This document shows positions 57,192 to 64,000 of a DNA stretch of 64,000 bases, piece by piece (the first letter of the stretch is position 1; each line of letters begins with the position of its first letter). The stretch spans positions 930,001 to 994,000 of the forward strand of contig NZ_CP020737.1 of NCBI RefSeq assembly GCF_002097715.1. The letters are read 5' to 3'. The position numbers and the translations under genes are program-made. The notes below the pieces were generated by a model, which did not search any database, was not told the DNA's origin, and saw only the letters and a program-made list of their open reading frames with translations. Source of the DNA: Burkholderia ubonensis subsp. mesacidophila. Lineage in GTDB: Bacteria > Pseudomonadota > Gammaproteobacteria > Burkholderiales > Burkholderiaceae.

Positions 57192-57656
57192 ATGAAAAGC
57201 TGGACGATCGGCGTGCTGCTCGGCATGGCGACCATTCTGGTCCACGCGGCCGCGATGGTTTTCCTGGCGGTCGTCGCCCGTCGGGTCCGCGATGCGCTCG
57301 ACGTGCGGCGCGACAACATCCACGCGCAACTGCGCAAGGTGATCGCCATCATTGCGTTGATCTGCATCGCCCTCGGCCTGCTGCATACGCTGGAGGCGGC
57401 TGCATGGGCCGCGGTGTTCGTGCGGCTCGACGCGATGAGCACGTTCGGCGACGCGCTGTTCTACTCGATCGATTCGATGGCGACGCGCGGCGCGTCGGGT
57501 CTCGCGCTGGCCGGCAACTGGCGGATGCTGGGGGCGATCGAGTCGTCGTGCGGCGTGCTGCTGTTCGGCATGTCCACCGCGTTCATCTTCGCCGTCATCC
57601 AGGCCGATTTCGGTGCGATCACGGAGGCGCTGCATCGCGACCGCCGCCGCGGTTAG
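57192..57656 (+). CDS. Small membrane protein, ion-channel-like
   Basis: 154 residues with three to four hydrophobic segments (7-32, 50-75, 90-100 pore-like, 118-145). The layout TM, then FGDALFYSIDSMATRGASG, then TM recalls the two-TM Ion_trans_2 potassium channel fold, but the TVGYG filter is replaced by MATRG. So either a divergent channel or a non-conducting relative. First chromosomal gene after the island. Confidence 0.65.
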   Translation: MKSWTIGVLLGMATILVHAAAMVFLAVVARRVRDALDVRRDNIHAQLRKVIAIIALICIALGLLHTLEAAAWAAVFVRLDAMSTFGDALFYSIDSMATRGASGLALAGNWRMLGAIESSCGVLLFGMSTAFIFAVIQADFGAITEALHRDRRRG

Positions 57657-57698
57657 CGATTGCATCCGGGCGCGCGGATCGAACCGGATGCCGGAACG

Positions 57699-58037
57699 CT
57701 AATGCGAGCCATCGCCGAGATTGAGCGCGAAGATCCCCCAGACGGCCAGCGCGACGCCGGCCAGCTTGATCGGCGAAGCGGACTCGCCGAAGCAGACGAT
57801 GCCGATGACGGCCGTTGCCGCAGTGCTGGCGCCCGCCCAGGTTGCGTAGGCGAGCCCCATTTCGAGGCGCTTCGTGGCGAGCGCCATCAGCCACACGGCG
57901 CACGCGTAGCAGACGACCGTCAACGCGGACGGCATCGCGCGGGAGAAGCCGACGGAGAATTTTAGGCCGATCGAGCCGAGCACCTCGGCGGCGACGCTGA
58001 TGCCCAGCAGAAGCCAGGCGGATTGGAGCGAGGTCAC
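57699..58037 (-). CDS. SMR-family multidrug efflux protein (EmrE/QacE-like)
   Basis: 112 residues, four membrane helices. The key Glu is in SVAAEVLGSIGLKF, followed by SRAMPSALTVVCYACAVWL and GLAYATWAGAST, all matching EmrE-type rather than SugE/Gdx-type proteins. It acts as an antiparallel dimer exporting cationic compounds with proton antiport. Substrates are unknown. Confidence 0.88.
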   Translation of the reverse strand: MTSLQSAWLLLGISVAAEVLGSIGLKFSVGFSRAMPSALTVVCYACAVWLMALATKRLEMGLAYATWAGASTAATAVIGIVCFGESASPIKLAGVALAVWGIFALNLGDGSH

Positions 58038-58155
58038 GGACAGTCTCCTGCCTCCGACGCTTATACCGAACGTCGAGGAGAGGATGGCAGCGGTACCCCG
58101 GATGCCACGAGATTAGGACACGTGCCCGGCGAACGCAAACGGGGCCCCGACACAT

Positions 58156-59085
58156 TCACGGCTCGATTCCGCTCCCCGCCGCCCACTCCGGCCGCTTGCC
58201 CAGCGCATCGAACAAGCCGACGATCTCCGCCTTCACCTTCGCCACCGCATTGCTGACCAGCGCCGTGTCGTGCCAGCACAGCGACACGTCGCGCACGAAC
58301 GCCCGGTGCGCGATCTTCGCGAGCTTGAGCTTGCGCTCGTCGATCTCCACGTGCGCGGCGGTCCAAGGCAGGATCGTCACGCCGAGCTGCGCCATCACGG
58401 CCGCGAACAGCAGCCCGGTCGAACTCGCCTCGAAGCCGATCTCGTATGACAGCCCGGCCTCGCGCATCGCCCAGTCGACGCGATTGCGGATCGTGTTCGG
58501 CGCGCTCGGCAGCACGAGCGGCATGCGCGCGATCGCATCGAGCCGCACGGGTTCGTCCGGCACCGGAAATCCGGGCCACGTGATCAGGTACAGCGTTTCG
58601 GTCAGCAACCGGTGGATCGCGATGCCGCGCGTGTCGACCGCGTCGACGACGATCGCCAGATCGAGCCGCGCGTTCGCGAGCAGCGTGTCGAGATCCGCGC
58701 TCGGCGCTTCGATCAGCTCGAGCATGATGCCCGGATAGCGTTCGCGCACCGCGCGCGCGAGCGGAATCGCGAGCACGCGCGCGGTGCTCGACGGCATGCC
58801 GACCGTCACGCGCCCCTGCGGCGTGTCGGCGTCGCGACGCAGCAGCTCGCGCGTGCCGTCGGCCTGGCGCAGCAGCTCGAGCGCATGCCGGTACAGCGTT
58901 CGGCCGGCCGCGGTCGGCGCGACGCCGCGTACGCTGCGCTCGAGCAGCTGCATCCCGAGGTCCTGCTCGAGATTGCGCATCTGCTGGCTCACCGCCGGCT
59001 GCGCGACGTGCAGCGCCTCGCTCGCATGCGTGACGTTGCCGCATTCGACCACCTTGACGAAGTAGCGCAGTTGCCTGAGGTCCAT
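58156..59085 (-). CDS. LysR-family transcriptional regulator
   Basis: 309 residues from the ATG at 59085. N-terminal winged helix: LRQLRYFVKVVECGNVTHAS and HVAQPAVSQQMRNLE. The effector domain (about 90-300) has GRVTVGMPSSTARVLAIPL and GITILPWTAAHVE-like VTILPWTAAHV. It is divergent from the MFS-CoA transferase-scpB genes and likely controls them; a dyad at 59106-59128 is the expected site. Confidence 0.9.
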   Translation of the reverse strand: MDLRQLRYFVKVVECGNVTHASEALHVAQPAVSQQMRNLEQDLGMQLLERSVRGVAPTAAGRTLYRHALELLRQADGTRELLRRDADTPQGRVTVGMPSSTARVLAIPLARAVRERYPGIMLELIEAPSADLDTLLANARLDLAIVVDAVDTRGIAIHRLLTETLYLITWPGFPVPDEPVRLDAIARMPLVLPSAPNTIRNRVDWAMREAGLSYEIGFEASSTGLLFAAVMAQLGVTILPWTAAHVEIDERKLKLAKIAHRAFVRDVSLCWHDTALVSNAVAKVKAEIVGLFDALGKRPEWAAGSGIEP

Positions 59086-59105
59086 TCCCGTTCTCCGTCG
59101 CTTCA

Positions 59106-59128
59106 AGCCATAAGCCGATCCGATGGCT
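59106..59128. promoter_or_regulatory. LysR-type operator
   Basis: AGCCAT, 11 bases, ATGGCT: a perfect dyad whose inner bases give the T-N11-A LysR box. It lies 21 bases before the regulator's ATG and upstream of the divergent promoter. Confidence 0.65.
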
Positions 59129-59145
59129 CAAGACAAATATCATAT

Positions 59146-59174
59146 TTTTCGGCGATCGATCGCATTCCTATACT
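59146..59174 (+). promoter_or_regulatory. Candidate promoter of the transporter gene
   Basis: TATACT at 59169-59174 with TTTTCG 17 bases upstream. The weak -35 suits activation from the LysR box. Confidence 0.45.
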
Positions 59175-59256
59175 GGCCTCACAAAAATGCCAGCGCGCCG
59201 GTCATCCCGGGTCGGCGGCGGCGACGAACGCCGGCGCGACCGGCAAGGAGACGAAG

Positions 59257-60570
59257 ATGTTCAAGGCGATCGACGCGCCCGCGGCCGGCGCGAAGCCGCG
59301 GCGCACGCCGCTCACGCGCGAGCAGGTCAGGGGCTTCTGGGCGGTCTATGCGGGCTGGGTGCTCGACGGCGTCGACTCGGTGATCTACGCGCTCGTGCTG
59401 ATTCCCGCGCTGACCGAACTGCTGCCGGCGTCCGGCATCGCGGCGACGCCCGCGAACCTCGGCCTGTACGGGTCGATCCTGTTCGCGCTGTTCCTCGTCG
59501 GCTGGGGGCTGTCGTTCATCTGGGGGCCGCTCGCCGACCGCTTCGGCCGCGTGCGCACGCTCGCCGCGAGCATCCTGATCTATTCGGTGTTCACCGGCGC
59601 GGCCGCGTTCGTCCATGACGTGTGGATGCTGGCCGCCTGCCGGCTGATCGCCGGCATCGGCGTCGGCGGCGAATGGGCGCTCGCGGGCACCTACGTCGCG
59701 GAGAGCTGGCCGGAAGACCGCCGCAAGATGGGCGCGGGCTACCTGCAGACCGGCTATTACTTCGGCTTCTTCATCGCCGCGTGCCTGAACTACACGATCG
59801 GCGCGACCTATGGCTGGCGCGCGATGTTCCTGTGCGGCCTCGCCCCGGCGCTGCTCGCGGTCTTCACGGTGATGCGCGTCAAGGAGCCGGGGCAGTGGCG
59901 GCGGCACGACGTGGGGCACGCGGCCGCGCGGACGGCCCATCCGCTGCGCGAGATCTTCGCGCCCGCGCACCTGCGCCGCACGCTGACGAGCGCGAGCCTC
60001 GTCGGCGTCGCGATCGTCGGGCTGTGGGCGGGGTCGGTCTACGAGGCGAGCGCGGTCAGCACGCTGGCGGCGCGTGCGGGCATCGACCACGTCGGCGCGC
60101 TGCGGCTCGCGTCGATCGGCGCGGCGATCCTGTCGTGCGCGACGATCGCCGGCTGCGTCGCCGCGCCGTGGCTCGCGGAGCGGGTCGGCCGGCGCGCCGC
60201 GCTCGGCCTGTATTTCGCGGGCATGGCGGGCGCAATCGTGTTCGCGTTCGGCTGGGCGTTCTACCAGCCGAACGGGCTCGGCGCGTTCATGGTCGCGCTC
60301 GCGTTCCTCGGCTTCTTCGGCGGCAACTTCGCGATCTTCTCGCTGTGGCTGCCGGAGCTGTACCCGACGCGGGTGCGCGCGACGGCGTTCGCGTTCAACG
60401 CGTCGGTCGGCCGCTTCATCGGCGCCGGCGTGAACTTCGTGCTGGGCGCGGCGATTCACGGCTACGGCTCGCTCGGCGTGCCGGTCGCGTGGACCGCGGC
60501 CGCGTTCGTGCTCGGCATCCTGATCCTGCCGTTCGCAGTCGAGACCCGTCACCAGACGCTGCCGGAATGA
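59257..60570 (+). CDS. MFS transporter, carboxylate:proton symporter-like
   Basis: 437 residues, twelve predicted membrane helices; start ATG 59257 after AAGGAG. MFS motifs are GPLADRFGRVRTL (loop 2-3), CRLIAGIGVGGEWALAGTYVAESWP (helix 4-5), and LPELYPTRVRATAFAFNASVGRF (near helix 10). This VGGEW pattern is common in sialate- and aromatic- or short-acid-transporting families. It is probably the uptake protein of the CoA-linked pathway downstream. Confidence 0.85.
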   Translation: MFKAIDAPAAGAKPRRTPLTREQVRGFWAVYAGWVLDGVDSVIYALVLIPALTELLPASGIAATPANLGLYGSILFALFLVGWGLSFIWGPLADRFGRVRTLAASILIYSVFTGAAAFVHDVWMLAACRLIAGIGVGGEWALAGTYVAESWPEDRRKMGAGYLQTGYYFGFFIAACLNYTIGATYGWRAMFLCGLAPALLAVFTVMRVKEPGQWRRHDVGHAAARTAHPLREIFAPAHLRRTLTSASLVGVAIVGLWAGSVYEASAVSTLAARAGIDHVGALRLASIGAAILSCATIAGCVAAPWLAERVGRRAALGLYFAGMAGAIVFAFGWAFYQPNGLGAFMVALAFLGFFGGNFAIFSLWLPELYPTRVRATAFAFNASVGRFIGAGVNFVLGAAIHGYGSLGVPVAWTAAAFVLGILILPFAVETRHQTLPE

Positions 60571-60607
60571 GCGGCGCAATCACTCTCCCTCTCTTCAGGA
60601 GTTCAGG

Positions 60608-61849
60608 ATGCAGGCTTTACAAGGAATCCGGGTCGTCGACCTGAGCCGCGCGCTGTCGGGGCCGTTCTGCTCGATGGTGCTCGCCGATCTCGGCGCCGAC
60701 GTGATCAAGGTCGAAGCGGGCCCGCACGGCGACATGAGCCGCACATGGGGGCCGTTCGATCGCGGCGTCAGCACCTACTACCTGTCATGCAACCGCAACA
60801 AGCGCGGCATCTGCGTGGATTTCCGGCAGCCGGCGGGCCTCGACGTCGTGCGGCGGCTGATCGCGCAGGCGGACGTCGTGATCGAGAACTTCAAGACGGG
60901 CACGATGGACGCGATGGGGCTCGGCTACGACGCGCTGAGCGCGCGCGATCCGCGGCTCGTGATGGGCAGCGTCACCGCGTTCGGCCCGCGCGGCCCGCTG
61001 CGCGACTGGCCGGGTTTCGACCAGATCGCGCAGGGCTATGCCGGCCTGATGAGCCTGACGGGTTTCCCGGACGGGGAGCCGACCCGCACCGGCACCGCGA
61101 TCGGCGATCTCAGTTCGGGGATGTGGGTCGCGACGGCAATCGTCGCCGCGCTGTTCGAGCGCACCCGCACCGGGCGCGGCCGGCATGTCGGCACGTCGTT
61201 GCTCGAGAGCCTCGTTTCGCTGCTGAGCGTGCACGGGCAGCGCTACCTGAGCCTCGGCGACGTACCGCGCCGCACCGGTAACGCGCATTCGGTGATCGCG
61301 CCGTACGGCGTGTTCGAGACGGCCGACGGGCCGTTGAACCTCGCGCCGATCACGACCGACATGTGGCTGCGCCTGTGTCGGCTGCTCGAACTGCCGGAGC
61401 TGCCCGACGATCCGCGCTTTGCGACCAATGACGCGCGCGTTGCGAACCGCGACGCACTGAAGGCTCTGCTCGAAGAGCGGCTGCGCACGCGCGGCAAGCG
61501 CGAATGGACGCAGCGCTTCGTCGAGGCCGGGCTGCCGGCGGGGCCGATCCATACGCTCGACGAGGTCTTCGACGATCCGCAGGTCGCGCAGTGCGGGCTC
61601 GTCGAGACCGTCACGCATCCGACGCTCGGCGCGCTGCGGCAGGTGGTCACGCCGCTCGGCGACCTGGAGGACGACGCGCCGGCGGCGCGCACGCGTCGCG
61701 CGCCGCCGCTGCTCGGCGAGCATACGATCGACGTGCTGCGCGAAGCGGGCTTCGATGCCGGGGCGATCGACGCGCTGCTGGCCGGGCATGCGGTGTTTCA
61801 GGCGCAGACGGCCGACCGCGCCGACGCGCCGGCGGGAGCGATGCAATGA
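60608..61849 (+). CDS. CaiB/BaiF-type (class III) CoA transferase
   Basis: 413 residues: LQGIRVVDLSRALSGPFCSMVLADLGADVIKVE is split by the usual N-terminal family features (P-F-x2-M-x-LADLGA), then YYLSCNRNKRGICVDF, ENFKTGTMDAMGLGYDAL, and the catalytic Asp in the GFDQIAQGYAGLMSLTG region. This family moves CoA from a donor thioester to a carboxylic acid. The next gene overlaps its stop by four bases (ATGA), so the transferred acid is likely its substrate. Confidence 0.9.
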   Translation: MQALQGIRVVDLSRALSGPFCSMVLADLGADVIKVEAGPHGDMSRTWGPFDRGVSTYYLSCNRNKRGICVDFRQPAGLDVVRRLIAQADVVIENFKTGTMDAMGLGYDALSARDPRLVMGSVTAFGPRGPLRDWPGFDQIAQGYAGLMSLTGFPDGEPTRTGTAIGDLSSGMWVATAIVAALFERTRTGRGRHVGTSLLESLVSLLSVHGQRYLSLGDVPRRTGNAHSVIAPYGVFETADGPLNLAPITTDMWLRLCRLLELPELPDDPRFATNDARVANRDALKALLEERLRTRGKREWTQRFVEAGLPAGPIHTLDEVFDDPQVAQCGLVETVTHPTLGALRQVVTPLGDLEDDAPAARTRRAPPLLGEHTIDVLREAGFDAGAIDALLAGHAVFQAQTADRADAPAGAMQ

Positions 61850-62655
61850 GCCGCCAGACACAGGATTTCGCGCCGTCGCGCGTGACGGTCGAGCCGCTCG
61901 ACGAACGGATCGTGCGCGTCGCGTTCTCGAATCCGGCGCGCCGGCACGCGCTCGACGCGGCGCTGCTCGACGCGCTGGTCGAGCATTTCGATGCGCTGGC
62001 GCAGCGTCGGCCGTCGCCCGTCGTCATTCTCGCGAACGACGGCAGCGGCGACGTGTGGAGCGCCGGCCACGACCTGCGCGAACTGGCCGACGACCGCGAT
62101 CCGCTCGCGTACGACAAGCCGCTCGAACGCGCGCTGCGGCGCGTGCGCACGTATCCCGGCGCGGTGATCGCGGCGGTGTCGGGGTCCGCGTGGGGCGGCG
62201 CGGTCGATCTGGTGATGAGCTGCGACCTGGTCGTCGCGGATCGGCGCGCGAGCCTGGCGATGACGCCGGCCAACATCGGCCTGCCGTATTCGACGAGCGG
62301 CTTGCTGCGCTTCTACGACAACCTGCCGATTCACGTGCTGAAGGAGATGTTCTTCTGCGCGCAGCCGCTCGACGCCGAACGCGCCGCGCACTACGGCGTC
62401 GTGAACCGGCTCGCCGACGCCGGCCAGCTCGATGCGGCCGCGCTCGAGCTCGCGCGCACGATCGCCGCGAAGGCGCCGCTCGCGGTGCAGGCGGTGAAGG
62501 AGCAACTGCGCGTGCTGCAGGATGCGCGACCGCTGCCGGTCGACGCGCTCGAGCGGATCGCGGAATTGCGGCGGCAGGCCTGCGCGGGCGCGGATTTCGA
62601 CGAAGGGCTGCGCGCGTTCGCGGAGCGGCGGCGGCCGGCATTTCGTGGCGAATAG
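61846..62655 (+). CDS. scpB: Methylmalonyl-CoA decarboxylase-like crotonase
   Basis: 269-residue crotonase-fold protein very like E. coli ScpB/YgfG: SAGHDLRELADDRDPLAYDKPL with His75, GSAWGGAVDLVMSCDLV (oxyanion glycine), MTPANIGLPYSTSGLL (the Tyr of the decarboxylase), and a C-terminal KEQLRVLQDARPLPVDALERI. ScpB makes propionyl-CoA from methylmalonyl-CoA. With the transporter and CoA transferase it may take in and use methylmalonate or a related diacid. No mutase gene (scpA) is adjacent. Confidence 0.8.
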   Translation: MSRQTQDFAPSRVTVEPLDERIVRVAFSNPARRHALDAALLDALVEHFDALAQRRPSPVVILANDGSGDVWSAGHDLRELADDRDPLAYDKPLERALRRVRTYPGAVIAAVSGSAWGGAVDLVMSCDLVVADRRASLAMTPANIGLPYSTSGLLRFYDNLPIHVLKEMFFCAQPLDAERAAHYGVVNRLADAGQLDAAALELARTIAAKAPLAVQAVKEQLRVLQDARPLPVDALERIAELRRQACAGADFDEGLRAFAERRRPAFRGE

Positions 62656-62714
62656 GCGGTGAATAGATGGTGAATAGGCGGAAGCGGGCGCTCGTCGCCG
62701 CGGCGGCGGGCGCG

Positions 62715-63254
62715 TCAGTGCCCGATCATGCGCAGCGCGACGAACAGGCCCGCGCCCGCCGCAATCAACGCCAGCGCATGGATGCGCGTGCGCATCACGC
62801 ACACCGTGGAAGCCAGCGCGAGCGCGCGCGCCGGCCAGCCGCCGTCGAGCCCCTGCAGCAGCACCCAGGCCGACGCGACGAGCATGCCGGCCGCCACCGG
62901 CCGCAGTCCCGCTTCGAGCGCGACCTGCCAGCGCGCGCCTTCGTGCCGCCGCCACAAGTGGGCAATGCCGTAGATCAGGAACGCGGTCGGCCCGAACAGC
63001 GCGAACGTCGCGATCACCGCGCCCCAGAAGCCCGCGACCTGCCAGCCGATCAGCGTCGCGAGCAGCGAGCCGGGGCCGGGCGCCATCCGGGCGATCGCGA
63101 AATCGTTGACGAACTGCGTGGCGGTCATCCAGTGATGGACGTCGACGACCTGGCGCTGGATGTCGGCGATGATCGCCTGCCCGCCGCCGATCGTCGCGAT
63201 CGACAGCGGCGCGAACACGCCGAGCAGCGCGGCGTAGCGGTGCTCGGCCGCCAT
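62715..63254 (-). CDS. chrA: Chromate transporter half-protein (second gene)
   Basis: 179 residues from the ATG at 63254, whose A is the last base of the preceding stop (TGATG). ChrA-family half: LGVFAPLSIATIGGGQAIIADI, AIARMAPGPGSLLATLIGW, then four to five hydrophobic segments. Works with the gene at 63254-63847 as a heterodimer of short-chain CHR proteins. Confidence 0.85.
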   Translation of the reverse strand: MAAEHRYAALLGVFAPLSIATIGGGQAIIADIQRQVVDVHHWMTATQFVNDFAIARMAPGPGSLLATLIGWQVAGFWGAVIATFALFGPTAFLIYGIAHLWRRHEGARWQVALEAGLRPVAAGMLVASAWVLLQGLDGGWPARALALASTVCVMRTRIHALALIAAGAGLFVALRMIGH

Positions 63255-63847
63255 CAGCGATCGCTCCGGGCCGATGCGCGCGCCGCGCGCCGGTATTCGA
63301 GCGCGACGCTCGCGCCGCCGCCGATCAGCACCGTCCACACCAGCGGCCAGTGCAGCACGGCCACCGACACGAATGTGAGCGTCGTCACGACGAACGGCGC
63401 CGTGCGGCGCGGCAGGCGGCGCACGGCGGTCAGCGCCATCGCGATCGACAGCCCGATCGCGGCGGCCGCCGCGCCGGCGAGCGCGACGTGGGTCAGCGGG
63501 AAGCGCGTGAGGGTCGCGAACGCGACGCCGAACAGGACGATCAGCACGGCCGGCGGCACGATGACGCCGGCAAAGCCGGCGACGGCGCCGCGCCACCCGC
63601 ACAGGCGGTAGCCGATCCAGATCGCGAGGTTTTTCACGTTGACGCCGGGCAGCGCCTGCGACAGCGCGAGGCCGTTGAGGAATTCGTCTTCGTCGAGCCA
63701 GCGCCGCGTGTGGACGAAATCACGCAACATCCGTCCGCTCAGGCCGCCGCCGAAGCTGGTCAGGCCGATCTGCGCGAAGGCCAGGAACAGCGCCGGCGCG
63801 CTGGGGCGCGGGGCAGGGCGGGCGGACGGCGTGGGAGGCGTGGGCAT
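63254..63847 (-). CDS. chrA: Chromate transporter half-protein (first gene)
   Basis: 197 residues. LFLAFAQIGLTSFGGGLSGRML and LALSQALPGVNVKNLAIWIGYRL are the two CHR-family signatures, here with N-V-K-N in place of the usual P. It is the N-half partner of the following gene. Known members export chromate by proton or sulfate-linked exchange; whether this pair does is not shown. Confidence 0.85.
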   Translation of the reverse strand: MPTPPTPSARPAPRPSAPALFLAFAQIGLTSFGGGLSGRMLRDFVHTRRWLDEDEFLNGLALSQALPGVNVKNLAIWIGYRLCGWRGAVAGFAGVIVPPAVLIVLFGVAFATLTRFPLTHVALAGAAAAAIGLSIAMALTAVRRLPRRTAPFVVTTLTFVSVAVLHWPLVWTVLIGGGASVALEYRRAARASARSDR

Positions 63848-63908
63848 CGCGTGGCGGTGAAAGCGCTGAGCGTGTCATCTTACCGAGTTCCGTCGTCGCG
63901 GCGCGCCG

Positions 63909-64000
63909 CTACGCGCGCACGACCGTCACGCCCGCCGCCTCGATCGGCTTCGTCAGCGCGGCGTCGGTCGCGTCCTCGACGACGATCGTCTGCGCGAGCG
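63909..64000 (-). CDS. C-terminal end of an unidentified protein (partial)
   Basis: About 30 codons in frame from the right edge to a TAG at 63909-63911 on the minus strand: IVVEDATDAALTKPIEAAG then VTVVRA. It may be the end of a regulator (for example DeoR- or GlpR-like), but this is too short to say. Confidence 0.5.
   Translation of the reverse strand, partial: LAQTIVVEDATDAALTKPIEAAGVTVVRA

Overview
The window looks like chromosome 1 of a Burkholderia species, most likely of the cepacia complex. The support is GC-rich codon use in the housekeeping genes, a wbiG/wbiH/wbiI-type O-antigen end, a waaC-kdoO-waaA core/lipid A block (the Kdo hydroxylase is a Burkholderia/Yersinia-type trait), a ureDABCEFG-urtABCDE nitrogen block, and Burkholderia-type hemN, uppP and trmB neighbours. 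The species is not proven from sequence alone.

Region 1 (1-21710, + strand) is a strain-variable O-antigen or surface-polysaccharide locus. It holds a UDP-GlcNAc 2-epimerase, ten or so GT4-type glycosyltransferases (several paralogous, one with a repeated DUF4214-like tail), a sugar-phosphate cyclase of the dehydroquinate-synthase superfamily, a short-chain dehydrogenase, and gmd-rmd for GDP-D-rhamnose. It ends in a wbpV/wbpL/wbpM-like trio (wbiG-wbiH-wbiI) expected to make a UDP-QuiNAc-type primer and load it on undecaprenyl phosphate. Base composition changes sharply inside wbiI near 20570, marking the edge of the variable segment. Region 2 (21794-27239, - strand) is a second glycan set: wecA-like initiator, galE, GT4, GT2 and a Wzx-like flippase.

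Region 3 (27481-32314, +) has a phosphomannomutase/phosphoglucomutase, waaC, kdoO and waaA for lipopolysaccharide inner core. Region 4 (32369-43653, -) encodes urease with its accessory proteins and the five-part urea ABC importer. A good sigma-54 promoter and an NtrC-like operator lie upstream of urtA. The divergent gene at 43969 is an omega-amino acid aminotransferase. Region 5 (45364-51128) is housekeeping: rhodanese, isoaspartyl methyltransferase, hemN, YkgJ-type protein, DUF1439 lipoprotein, uppP and trmB.

Region 6 (51297-57029) is a small genomic island at tRNA-Gly(CCC). A direct repeat of the tRNA 5' half bounds it, and the displaced chromosomal copy still has its own relic promoter. 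Inside are an unknown protein paired with an XRE-ImmA/IrrE metallopeptidase, a small basic protein, a broken gene and a complete type II-like (Ec86/St85-like) retron: predicted msr-msd RNA, nucleoside-deoxyribosyltransferase-like effector and reverse transcriptase. No integrase is visible. This island is the most interesting part of the window.

Region 7 (57192-64000) has a channel-like membrane protein, an SMR efflux pump, a LysR regulator divergent from an MFS transporter/CoA-transferase/ScpB-like decarboxylase set, a two-gene chromate transporter, and the end of an unidentified gene.
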